From: an uncultured Chryseolinea sp.
Lineage (GTDB): Bacteria > Bacteroidota > Bacteroidia > Cytophagales > Cyclobacteriaceae
Reading direction: 5' to 3'
Assembly: GCA_946478915.1 (NCBI GenBank)
Contig: CAMLER010000021.1
Location: 1 to 17,216 of the forward strand
DNA: 17,216 nucleotides
Positions 8,174-15,774 of this stretch are shown in pieces (position 1 is the stretch's first letter; every line of letters begins with the position of its first letter). The notes below the pieces were generated by a model, which worked only from the letters and a program-made list of their open reading frames with translations, searched no databases and had not been told where the DNA came from. The translations under genes were made by a program, and so were the position numbers.

Positions 8174-8593
8174 TTACTGACCGAGCCGCTCGACCCTTGT
8201 AACAAAATACTTCGTGTCACCGCGCCAGGGGAAAGTCAGGTAATGCTTTTCGAAATAAAGATTGACGCGTTCACCGCTCAATGATACTCTTCTCAATTCT
8301 TCAATAATCTCCTTCTCGCTTTTGTACACTGAAAAATCGAAGGACTCGGCAATCGGACTGGCACCTCGCAGTGCCCCGAAAGTCTCTAGGTTGATTTTGC
8401 CTTCGTAAGTCTTAAATACCATCCCCTTCTCACTGATCCGCAACACCTTTCCAGCCATTACCCCTTCCTCATAGGTTGCCCAATACAGAAATGCGAATAC
8501 TGCGACAGCGATGACAAGGAGTGAGATGAGAATAACTTTCACAACTTTTTTAGTACGGCGCTTTAAGCGGGACCCAAATGTTTCGACTTCCAT
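8174..8593 (-). CDS. Small membrane-anchored protein of unknown function
   Basis: 139 residues. The basic N-terminus (RLKRRTKKVVKV) is followed by one hydrophobic helix (about 19-43), then the segment ATYEEGVMAGKVLRISEKG with FKTYEGKINL, and a soluble C-terminal domain. The positive N-terminus suggests a cytoplasmic tail and a C-terminal domain outside the inner membrane. The style matches a small protein I recall as widespread in Bacteroidetes and sometimes misnamed in databases; I know of no established function. It is the last of three minus-strand genes, 64 bases after the nucleoid-associated protein. A near-match to a -7 box (TATATTTA on the minus strand, 8615-8622) lies in that gap, so it may have its own promoter. 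Confidence 0.85.
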   Translation of the reverse strand: MEVETFGSRLKRRTKKVVKVILISLLVIAVAVFAFLYWATYEEGVMAGKVLRISEKGMVFKTYEGKINLETFGALRGASPIAESFDFSVYKSEKEIIEELRRVSLSGERVNLYFEKHYLTFPWRGDTKYFVTRVERLGQ

Positions 8594-8643
8594 AACACTT
8601 TATGATGTCTTCATTAAATATACCGAATGAATCTGACATTTAT

Positions 8644-8657
8644 TTCACTATCGTGAA
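8644..8657. other. Short dyad TTCAC-N4-GTGAA after the nucleoid-associated protein gene
   Basis: TTCACTATCGTGAA is a 5-bp inverted repeat with a 4-base loop, touching the stop codon of the gene that ends at 8658. There is no T-tract, so it is not a good intrinsic terminator. It may be a weak stop, a protein-binding dyad, or chance. Confidence 0.25.
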
Positions 8658-9701
8658 TCACGTTTCCTGATCAAAATATATTTTGTAATAATGCTTATTG
8701 GTATGTTCGTCAAATCCCCGTTCTATAAGCTCACGATTCCCGTGAATGTATATGTGGAAATTTTTGTCAAGCTTTAGTACGCTTTTAAACACTCGAACTT
8801 GCTTTTTTACAGCCTGTGCGGAAATTTCAAATTTGTCTGCGCTGTCCCAATCGTTACCCGGTCGTGATCGCTGATATTCCCGGAATGATTCAATAACAGA
8901 AGGATCCTCCAACACTTCCTCTTCAAATTGATGGTTGTCAAATTGATCTTTCGATTTAAAAAAGTTCATCGATCTGTTTAGCAGATCGATTTTATCTGCT
9001 TTTGAAACCTGAAACTCGTCCGACATTTGTTCGTCGACATACTGGCGTGTCATATCCAGAAAATTCCTTGTCTGATGATAACTTTCAGCCCGCGGTGTGA
9101 TACAAAGAAATTCATTCATCCAGAATTGAGCTTCCGATTTATTCACAGCATCAACAGCAAGTACCCTAAACCCAGACTCCCTTTCCTTATTCAAAATCAA
9201 ACAACCTTTGTCAAGCTTTTGAATATTGATGCCCATATCGGCCTTTAATTTAAAATCGGCCGATGATGTGTTCAATTTCAGGTAAGATGATTTGGTTTCC
9301 GCTTTAAAGATCCCGATAACATCCATCGACTCACCCTCTATTGTTACCCCAGACAAATGAGCGACATACAATTCTCCCGATCGTATTGTCGGTAGTAAGG
9401 TTGTATTATAAAGGTGTTGAGCGATATTGATTGAATTCTCATGAAAAGTTTGCGGCCTCGCAAAAATGGCCGATGCAAAATTGAATACTGGATTAACATG
9501 GAAATTGTCATCCTCGGAGGTAAAGCGATGATAGGATGGCGCCGTGAATGCGGAAAAAAAATATTTAAGCAGCATCGGCTCTACTTTTTCCACTTCAATT
9601 TCCAGCGGGCCGTCGGATAATTTTAGCTTATCTCCATTTACACCATTGCCAACTACGTGCGCCGAGAGGTTCAGGATCTTGGTTTGAGTATGATCGATCA
9701 T
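8658..9701 (-). CDS. 37-kDa nucleoid-associated protein (NdpA/YejK family)
   Basis: 347 residues, the usual length of the PF04245-type family (E. coli YejK, ~335). Recognisable features are a start that opens directly into the alpha/beta core, the central segment GELYVAHLSGVTIEGESMDVIGIFKAE, then LDKGCLILNKE, VLAVDAVN, and the C-terminal half with FEISAQAVKKQVRVFKSVLKL. Family members associate with the nucleoid; their precise role remains poorly defined. It follows serS by 78 bases on the same strand with no clear terminator between, so co-transcription is possible. It is one of several chromosome-related genes in this window (with scpA and rarA), but they are on separate transcripts and I draw no pathway from that. 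Confidence 0.85.
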   Translation of the reverse strand: MIDHTQTKILNLSAHVVGNGVNGDKLKLSDGPLEIEVEKVEPMLLKYFFSAFTAPSYHRFTSEDDNFHVNPVFNFASAIFARPQTFHENSINIAQHLYNTTLLPTIRSGELYVAHLSGVTIEGESMDVIGIFKAETKSSYLKLNTSSADFKLKADMGINIQKLDKGCLILNKERESGFRVLAVDAVNKSEAQFWMNEFLCITPRAESYHQTRNFLDMTRQYVDEQMSDEFQVSKADKIDLLNRSMNFFKSKDQFDNHQFEEEVLEDPSVIESFREYQRSRPGNDWDSADKFEISAQAVKKQVRVFKSVLKLDKNFHIYIHGNRELIERGFDEHTNKHYYKIYFDQET

Positions 9702-9779
9702 GAGTCAGTAAGCAATTTTGTATTTACATTCTGGATCGCGCGGAATATGGGAACTCCGTATACCTCTATAGGCTTTGCT

Positions 9780-11069
9780 TTACCCCTGTTCCATTTCGCC
9801 AATCTCCGTAAACTTCGTATATGGCACCAGCGCAGATGGAATCCTGATGCCTTGAGTTGTCTGGTTATTTTCAAGAATAGCCGCTACGATGCGTGGCAAA
9901 GCCAGGGCGCTGCCGTTCAAGGTATGCAGTAGCTGGATCCTGTTCTCCCTGTTCTTGTAGCGGAGTTTCAATCTGTTTGCTTGAAAAGTTTCGAAGTTGC
10001 TTACCGAGCTGACCTCCAGCCATCGATGTTGCGCGCCAGCATAAACCTCCATGTCGTAGGTCATTGCAGCGTTGAAACCCATATCACCACCACACAGCAA
10101 TAGCTTGCGGTAGGGTAATTCCAATTTCTCCAGAAGAGTTTGGACGTAAGCGCACATAGCATCAAGTGCAGCATACGAGTCCTCAGGTTTTGTTATGTGG
10201 ACAATTTCAACTTTATCAAATTGATGAAGGCGATTCAGTCCGCGAACATGCGCCCCCCAGCTTCCCGCTTCGCGGCGAAAGCAAGGTGTATATCCGGCAT
10301 TTTTTATTGGAAGGTCCTGTTCGTTAATAATAACATCCCGATACAAATTTGTAAGCGGAACCTCGGCAGTTGGAATAAGGTACAACCGGTCTTCCTGGAT
10401 AAAATACATTTGCCCCTCCTTATCAGGAAGTTGTCCGGTACCGTATCCGGAAGCCTCGTTGACGACGATTGGCGGCTGCATTTCACGATATCCCTTCTTC
10501 TCAGCTTCATCTAAAAAGAAGTTGATCAAGGCCCGTTGTAACTTCGCACCTTTTCCTTTATACACCGGGAAACCTGCGCCAGAGATTTTGTTTCCCAGAT
10601 CGAAATCAATTATGTCATACTTCTTGATGAGGTCCCAATGCGGAGCGGCATCTGCAGGAAGTTTTGGGACAGCGCCGTGTTCATGAACAGTGATGTTATC
10701 ATCAGCACCGACCCCGGCCGGCACCTTCTCGTGAGGGACATTTGGGAGTTTGTAAAGAAGATCCACCAGCTCGCGTTCGAGATCGGCCAAAGATGCTTCA
10801 AATTGTTTAGTAACATCCTTCGCCTCTGCAATAATACCTCGAAGGGTATTTGCCTCGTCGTTCTTCTTTTCTCTGATTAATTCACCGATCTTCTTCGCGT
10901 CAACGTTAGCTTTTGCCTTTCTATCGTCGAGTTGCCTTTGTGTTTCCTTTCTTTGGGTATCCTTCTCCAATATTTGATCGACCAGACTTTCGGCTTCCTT
11001 GAAATTTCTTTTGCGAAGTCCATTGATAACCTGATCCCTCTGTTCGCGTATAAAAGATACTTGTAGCAT
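9780..11069 (-). CDS. serS: Seryl-tRNA synthetase
   Basis: 429 residues, normal for bacterial SerRS. The N-terminal ~105 residues form the antiparallel coiled-coil arm that grips the long variable arm of tRNA-Ser (rich in E, K, R, Q: EAESLVDQILEKDTQRKETQ). The class II catalytic core follows with motif 2 (CFRREAGSWG, arginines at 265/266, then GLNRLHQFDKVE) and motif 3 (NGSALALPRIVAAILENNQ, R393). It activates serine with ATP and charges tRNA-Ser (and tRNA-Sec where present). The start MLQVSFIREQRDQV is typical. The gene is divergent from rho across a 276-base gap. Confidence 0.98.
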   Translation of the reverse strand: MLQVSFIREQRDQVINGLRKRNFKEAESLVDQILEKDTQRKETQRQLDDRKAKANVDAKKIGELIREKKNDEANTLRGIIAEAKDVTKQFEASLADLERELVDLLYKLPNVPHEKVPAGVGADDNITVHEHGAVPKLPADAAPHWDLIKKYDIIDFDLGNKISGAGFPVYKGKGAKLQRALINFFLDEAEKKGYREMQPPIVVNEASGYGTGQLPDKEGQMYFIQEDRLYLIPTAEVPLTNLYRDVIINEQDLPIKNAGYTPCFRREAGSWGAHVRGLNRLHQFDKVEIVHITKPEDSYAALDAMCAYVQTLLEKLELPYRKLLLCGGDMGFNAAMTYDMEVYAGAQHRWLEVSSVSNFETFQANRLKLRYKNRENRIQLLHTLNGSALALPRIVAAILENNQTTQGIRIPSALVPYTKFTEIGEMEQG

Positions 11070-11345
11070 GTCCTGTGGTTAGAAGTGCCTAAAATTAGGT
11101 TTTTTAGGGGTTTTCCGGCGTTCAGAGGTCAATAAATTATTTCAATGATTTGATAATAATTTAAATTTCGGCTATAATTGCAAGGTCATACGGCTTTGTC
11201 CCGAGCCTCTGAATATAAATCCGAATTTTATTTTTCGTCTTTTGTTTTCTTTTAGTTGTTCTCATGATCTAATCTCAGCATAGCTGATTACTAATCAATT
11301 TTATTCAACATACATCTTTTTAATTCCAACCATTTTTAACCAACC
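11070..11345. other. Divergent serS/rho intergenic region; no element assigned
   Basis: This 276-base AT-rich gap must hold the promoters of both serS (-) and rho (+). I found no exact TAnnTTTG box in either direction, no stable hairpin, no T-box-like leader and no small ORF. A TATAAT-like string at 11173-11178 is present but not typical of Bacteroidetes promoters. The rho leader is long enough to carry feedback control, but nothing in the sequence shows it. Confidence 0.5.
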
Positions 11346-12914
11346 ATGTACACTATTGACGATCTGAATGTCAGACTTCTTTCTGAATTGAAGGAAATTG
11401 CGGAGGATATGGGCGTGAAAAACGCCAAGAAGCTTGCCAAACAAGACCTTATATACAAGATACTCGATCAGCAGGCAGTTGCTGGCGAATCTGCCTCGAA
11501 AGCTCAAGTCACCGAAACTGCAACCAAAGAAATGCCAGCGGAGCCGGAGCGAAAATTAAGGCCCCGACGCCGCGAAAATGTAGCACCGACTCCTCCTCCT
11601 CCCGCCCCAAAACCTGAATCTGATTTTTCCTCCGACGAACTTCTCGACTCCATAGATATTAATTTTGATAGCACACCGCCCACATTTAGTTCCGAACCCG
11701 ATGCCGGCTTGCCGACAACCACGGAGGAACAAGTTAGGCCAGCGCGGAACGAACCCCGTGAGGATAAGTCGCATCAATTTCGCCAGGCGATTCGAGAATT
11801 TGATGGCGCGATCAGCAATGAAGGCGTATTAGAAATCATGCAAGATGGCTATGGGTTTCTTCGTTCATCAGATTACAACTACCTGGCCAGTCCGGATGAT
11901 ATTTATGTATCCCCCTCACAAATCAAACTGTTTGGTTTGAAGACGGGTGACACGGTTAAAGGATATATTCGTCCGCCGAAGGAAGGGGAAAAATATTTTG
12001 CGCTGCTAAAAGTCGAGTCAGTTAACGGTAAGACTACTGAAGAAATTCGTGACCGGGTTGCATTTGAATATCTTACACCGTTGTTCCCCAATGAAAAATT
12101 AAAGCTTAGCACAACGCCGGATAATTTGTCGACTCGAATTCTTGATTTGTTCGCACCTATTGGTAAGGGTCAGCGGGGAATGATTGTCGCTCAGCCAAAG
12201 ACAGGTAAGACTGTTTTGTTAAAGAACATTGCAAATGCAATCGCTACCAATCACCCTGAAGTATACCTGATCGTATTGCTGATAGATGAACGTCCGGAAG
12301 AAGTAACCGACATGGCAAGAAGCGTAAACGCAGAAGTTGTTGCTTCTACCTTTGATGAGCAAGCTGAACGTCACGTAAAGGTGGCAAGTATTGTACTAGA
12401 AAAGGCTAAACGCATGACTGAGTGTGGTCATGACGTTGTGATCCTGCTCGACTCTCTTACTCGTCTTGCCAGGGCATACAACACCGTTGTTCCGTCGTCA
12501 GGTAAGATTCTTTCCGGTGGTGTGGATGCCAACGCATTGCACAAGCCTAAACGCTTTTTTGGCGCCGCGAGGAAAATTGAAAATGGAGGATCATTAACTA
12601 TCATTGCAACGGCGCTTATCGACACCGGATCGAAGATGGATGAAGTTATCTTCGAAGAGTTTAAGGGTACTGGTAATATGGAGTTGCAGCTTGACAGAAA
12701 ACTGTCTAACCGCCGCGTGTATCCTGCGATGGATGTGCCTGCATCGGGTACCCGTCGCGAGGATTTGCTGTTGCGAGAAGACGAGCTCCAGCGTGTGTGG
12801 ATACTAAGGAAATTTATGGCAGATATGAATTCCATTGAAGCTATGGAATTCCTACAAAATAAGATGAAAGGGACACGAAACAACGAAGAGTTTCTTATCT
12901 CCATGAACGGATAA
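11346..12914 (+). CDS. rho: Transcription termination factor Rho with disordered N-terminal insert
   Basis: 522 residues against ~419 in E. coli. Residues 1-45 are the Rho N-terminal helical domain ([20 protein letters not shown]). About 46-155 are low complexity: proline runs ([11 protein letters not shown]), basic RPRRRE, and acidic and serine-rich stretches. The primary RNA-binding OB/cold-shock fold follows with DGYGFLRS at 167-174. The RecA-type ATPase has Walker A PKTGKT at about 284-289, Walker B ending LLDS with D369, and the Q- and R-loop region [20 protein letters not shown]. Rho is a ring helicase that terminates untranslated transcripts and silences read-through. All catalytic motifs are intact and the core is strongly conserved. 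The insert is typical of Bacteroidetes Rho; in Bacteroides thetaiotaomicron such a region has been reported to drive condensate formation. Start ATG 11346 matches family N-termini. Confidence 0.98.
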   Translation: MYTIDDLNVRLLSELKEIAEDMGVKNAKKLAKQDLIYKILDQQAVAGESASKAQVTETATKEMPAEPERKLRPRRRENVAPTPPPPAPKPESDFSSDELLDSIDINFDSTPPTFSSEPDAGLPTTTEEQVRPARNEPREDKSHQFRQAIREFDGAISNEGVLEIMQDGYGFLRSSDYNYLASPDDIYVSPSQIKLFGLKTGDTVKGYIRPPKEGEKYFALLKVESVNGKTTEEIRDRVAFEYLTPLFPNEKLKLSTTPDNLSTRILDLFAPIGKGQRGMIVAQPKTGKTVLLKNIANAIATNHPEVYLIVLLIDERPEEVTDMARSVNAEVVASTFDEQAERHVKVASIVLEKAKRMTECGHDVVILLDSLTRLARAYNTVVPSSGKILSGGVDANALHKPKRFFGAARKIENGGSLTIIATALIDTGSKMDEVIFEEFKGTGNMELQLDRKLSNRRVYPAMDVPASGTRREDLLLREDELQRVWILRKFMADMNSIEAMEFLQNKMKGTRNNEEFLISMNG

Positions 12915-12935
12915 CAATATTTGAACGTACAATAG

Positions 12936-12970
12936 GAAAGGCTGCCTCTTAAAGCAGCCTTTCTTGTTTT
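12936..12970 (+). terminator. Intrinsic terminator of rho
   Basis: GAAAGGCTGC (12936-12945) and GCAGCCTTTC (12954-12963) form a perfect 10-bp stem with an 8-base loop, followed by TTGTTTT. It starts 22 bases after the rho stop codon. The gene for Rho itself is thus ended by a Rho-independent signal. Confidence 0.9.
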
Positions 12971-12991
12971 AGTAGAACGTGTTTACGCATC

Positions 12992-13195
12992 AGTCACAGA
13001 TTGCTAATCTCGTAGGTGCAGCAAAACGTTCGGCCGCACGTTGCCCTGTTTGTCGCACTATGAGAACGCGGTACAAGTGTTAATTTTCAAATCATGAACA
13101 ACAGGATTATATATAGAGCAAATATGCCACTGGTGCAGTGGATGAGAAGTATAGAGCTCTAAACGACTGCAACGAAACGATTGTATATATAATTA
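12992..13195 (+). repeat. Tandem repeat copy A (diverged, hairpin module missing)
   Basis: First of three copies. Its core 13014-13044 (AGGTGCA ... GTTCGGCCGCACGTTGC) is almost identical to copy C at 13432-13463. After TTGC it jumps straight to CCTGTTTGTCGCAC, so the 14 bases that form most of the first hairpin in copies B and C are absent. The second hairpin is unrecognisable. The tail (GTGTTAATTTTCAAATC, AGGATTA, GAGCAAA) and the spacer (GTGGATGAGAAGTA, CTCTAAACGACTGCAACGAAA) match the same parts of copy B. The left limit is approximate. Confidence 0.7.
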
Positions 13196-13416
13196 TGAAG
13201 TACAGAATTCAAAGTGCATTCAAACCCTTCGCCGCACGCGGCTCCGCTAGGAGCACCCTGATGGTGGCACAACACGACCGCAGAACTCCGGCTCCATCGG
13301 AGGCTCGTGTTAATTTCAAATCTTAGACGAGAGGATTAGATAAGAGCAAAAAGGTAGCAATGGATGATCACTACTGTACTCTAAAGGCTAATAACGAAAA
13401 CATTTTTTAGTCAGCG
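13196..13416 (+). repeat. Tandem repeat copy B (~221 bp, two hairpins)
   Basis: The unit runs from TGAAGTACAGAATTC to the start of copy C. It contains hairpin 1 GCTCC-GCTA-GGAGC (13241-13254), then GGCACAACACGACC, hairpin 2 around GGCTCCATCGGAGGC (13290-13304, one G-G mismatch), the closing complement TCGTGTT (13305-13311, pairs with AACACGA at 13271-13277), and TTAATTTCAAATC. A 62-codon frame starting with GTG at 13138 crosses the unit but has no sign of being a gene. Confidence 0.75.
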
Positions 13417-13545
13417 TGAAGTACACAATCCAGGTGCATTCAAACCGTTCGGCCGCACGTTGCTCCGCTAGGAGCATCCTGTTTGTAGCACAACACGACC
13501 GGCTGCACCCAGGCTCCATCGGAGCCTCGTGTTAATTTCAGTTTC
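13417..13545 (+). repeat. Tandem repeat copy C (core only, best-formed hairpins)
   Basis: Starts TGAAGTACACAATC and ends after TTAATTTCAGTTTC. Hairpin 1 is GCTCC-GCTA-GGAGC at 13462-13475, followed by CCTGTTTGTAGCAC. Hairpin 2 is a perfect 6-bp stem GGCTCC-ATC-GGAGCC at 13512-13526. An outer stem AACACGA (13492-13498) with TCGTGTT (13527-13533) encloses it, with a 13-base bulge on the 5' side. From memory, short CCNNNGG-centred hairpins followed by TGTTTGTAG are found in many intergenic copies in Bacteroidetes genomes; these copies resemble them. Confidence 0.75.
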
Positions 13546-13564
13546 AAAAAATTTTCAATACGAT

Positions 13565-13640
13565 CTGATGATTGATCATATCAATGAGCATCAGTGGATT
13601 TCTACCTTGCGCAAGGCTTTTCAGGGTTGATAATACCCCG
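13565..13640. other. Cluster of three dyads downstream of the rarA operon
   Basis: Three inverted repeats lie within 76 bases: CTGATGATTGAT-CAT-ATCAAT-GAG-CATCAG (13565-13594; a 12-bp stem with a 3-base bulge), the 12-bp perfect palindrome CCTTGCGCAAGG (13605-13616), and GGGT-N7-ACCC (13624-13638), followed on + by CGTTTT. They lie about 50-120 bases past the stop of the VWA gene, so they could be its 3' region on the minus strand, or a separate element. I see no gene in 13546-13687; the 20-codon frame starting at 13568 is too short to support. Confidence 0.5.
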
Positions 13641-13687
13641 TTTTGGATGGTTAAAAACTGCTGATCTTAGGTTATGAAAAAATAATC

Positions 13688-15769
13688 TCAATAACTCCCA
13701 AAATACTTCCTGAACGTCCACTCAAAAGTTGCCAATAACAATAACACCAGAAAAACCCACTTCAAATTAATCAACGTGTCATAACTTTCTTCAGAATGAA
13801 TAACGGTCTGCGCTTTCGCCTTCTGCAACTCTCCTTTCAGCGCATCCACGTTCGAAGCATCATAAAATCTTCCACCTGTATTCCTTGACAATGCTTTCAA
13901 CAGATCAAAATCTGCAGTAAGGTTCTGCAGCTCCGTCTGTCTTTTCACCACCGCAAATTCTCCTCGCACCTCCTCAGGCTTTTGTTCGAGTGTTGTTCTT
14001 GCGCGGTAACGATATACACCTTCTGTCAGATCTCCAATTTGATAGCGACTGTTACCAGGACTGGTAGTATATGAATAATTACGTTTTTTCCCCTGCTCGT
14101 CTATGATCTCAAGTCCAATGGAATTCCCGAACACCGGTTCAAAAATCGAATTATAAACCTGGCTCTCAAAAATAACGGGTTCGCTATCCGAAAATTCCTG
14201 CTGAATCGGATAACTCCGAAACTTCCGTTTATCGTCAGATGTGCTGAGGTACTGGATCAGCTTACCAAACAGTTCGTCGAATGCAGCCGATCCTTCTGTT
14301 CTGTCATATTCGTTAAGTTTCCATCGCCATATACCTTCACCCAACATAATTCCGATCTTCCGGTCTTCCTGCTGTGTAACGGCCAGCAATGGCTTTTCAG
14401 TGGATATGCTTCCGACACGTTGAAAAAGCAGCGGCGAAGCACCAAGGGAAACGCTCACTTTGCCGAAATGCACTGAAACCGGCGGATAATCAACCAGCAT
14501 AGTATTGGTCTCAGGTGACACAATGAAATTTGAGAATGAAGCATTGATAACAGGAGTGACCTCATCGAAATCCTTTGGCGCTCCATCAAATTTAACGGGC
14601 ATATTTCTCTTTTCAATGAGGCGCAAGTCGGAATTCTGTCCAAGGATCAACAGCAAAGATGTTTTGCTGGAAGCGAATTTTTCAAATAGCGCACTGGTCC
14701 TCCCCCGAAGGTCGGGCGACTGGTAAAAAATTGCCAGATCCACCTCTTCAGGCCGCCATTCTTTTTGCGCCTTATCAACGGTAGGGGTATACAACAAAAA
14801 CTCGTAATTTGAATTCTTTTCAACTACTTCGCGAAGCGCTTTGACATCCGGATGGGGCGCTGATGCAATCACAAGAATTTTCTTCTTACCCTCGACAACC
14901 TCTACAAACACCGATGCCCGGTTGTTTTGTGTGTTGTACTCTCCATCTTTCACATCCAGTTGAATATCCACTTTCTGTATTCCCTGCTCAGACGCCAGCG
15001 GCTGAAAATCAAAAACTAAAAGCTGATTATCCTTAGAAACTTTTGTTTGCTTGTCGACCACCTTTCCACGCTGCACAACGGTTGCGCTAATGGGCGAATC
15101 CCGAAGATTTTTTACAACCACCTCTACACGCAAAGGAAATTTATTGCCTTGGTAAGCGATCTTATTATAAGAGACATTTTTAATGGCCACATCGATGTGT
15201 TGCATGGTATCTCCTATTCCAATGGTATGCACCGGGAAATTGTAGGCAGAATAAAGTGGTGAAATGCCGGAGTTATAAATACCATCGCTGATCAACGCAA
15301 CACCGCCAATCCTGCTTCCTTCGTAACGGTTAGCAATTCTTTTTAAAGCGCCTGTTATGTCGGAACGCTCGCCCTGAAAGTCGGGCGCTTCAATCTCTTC
15401 ACCTTCAAGATTATTTATTTTCACTTCATATCCCTGATCGCGCAGTATCGCCGAAAGTTCGTTGACTTCTGTTTCCAGCTTAGTGCGTATGGTAGAGTCC
15501 ACCGCCTCGCGAACAGAAACGGAATTATCGTACAAGACTACGAAGAAAGGCTTCTCAAAAATATTATTGATCTGTTTGACAATCGGCCCTAACAAAAGGA
15601 AAGCAAGAAGGAACGCTAGCAGTGCGCGCATTCCGAAGAGGATGCGATTCCATGTCTTGCTCCAGGGATGCTTGGTCTTGTACAGGAGCAAAGCAAAACC
15701 CAATGCCACAACAATACAAACGACTATATACCCCGGCGACGATTCAAAAATTATGTTCTGTTGATGCAT
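13688..15769 (-). CDS. Membrane protein with VWA-like domain
   Basis: 693 residues. Two N-terminal membrane helices (about 12-30 and 43-64) are followed by a VWA-like domain with a complete metal-ion site: DNSVS (D81, S83, S85), T139 in DITGAL, and D162 in ISDG. Next come a beta-rich middle region (about 195-290, Ig/CARDB-like), a second alpha/beta region starting KKILVIASAPHPDV (glutamine-amidotransferase-like fold in similar proteins), and a final helix (about 668-686) close to the C-terminus. The bulk therefore sits on one side of the membrane, probably the periplasm, anchored at both ends. VWA domains bind partner proteins through Mg; the role of this Bacteroidetes family is not established to my knowledge. 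The start ATG is five bases after the rarA stop, so it is co-transcribed with rarA. Confidence 0.88.
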   Translation of the reverse strand: MHQQNIIFESSPGYIVVCIVVALGFALLLYKTKHPWSKTWNRILFGMRALLAFLLAFLLLGPIVKQINNIFEKPFFVVLYDNSVSVREAVDSTIRTKLETEVNELSAILRDQGYEVKINNLEGEEIEAPDFQGERSDITGALKRIANRYEGSRIGGVALISDGIYNSGISPLYSAYNFPVHTIGIGDTMQHIDVAIKNVSYNKIAYQGNKFPLRVEVVVKNLRDSPISATVVQRGKVVDKQTKVSKDNQLLVFDFQPLASEQGIQKVDIQLDVKDGEYNTQNNRASVFVEVVEGKKKILVIASAPHPDVKALREVVEKNSNYEFLLYTPTVDKAQKEWRPEEVDLAIFYQSPDLRGRTSALFEKFASSKTSLLLILGQNSDLRLIEKRNMPVKFDGAPKDFDEVTPVINASFSNFIVSPETNTMLVDYPPVSVHFGKVSVSLGASPLLFQRVGSISTEKPLLAVTQQEDRKIGIMLGEGIWRWKLNEYDRTEGSAAFDELFGKLIQYLSTSDDKRKFRSYPIQQEFSDSEPVIFESQVYNSIFEPVFGNSIGLEIIDEQGKKRNYSYTTSPGNSRYQIGDLTEGVYRYRARTTLEQKPEEVRGEFAVVKRQTELQNLTADFDLLKALSRNTGGRFYDASNVDALKGELQKAKAQTVIHSEESYDTLINLKWVFLVLLLLATFEWTFRKYFGSY

Positions 15770-15774
15770 ACTCG

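Noticed and set aside
11173..11178. TATAAT as the rho promoter
   Set aside because: The E. coli-type -10 is not the usual signal in this phylum and no matching -35 is seen; treated as chance in AT-rich DNA.
13138..13326. 62-codon + frame across repeat copy B
   Set aside because: It starts at GTG inside a spacer, spans a hairpin repeat, and the aligned copy does not keep the frame. No domain or ribosome-binding signal.
12992..13545. CRISPR array or tRNA genes in the repeats after rho
   Set aside because: Only three units of about 200 bp with no constant short repeat and unique spacers, and no cloverleaf with a T-arm or anticodon arm.
13568..13630. 20-codon frame MIDHINEHQWISTLRKAFQG, possible remnant of a gene
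   Set aside because: Too short and formed from two overlapping dyads; I recognise no family in it.
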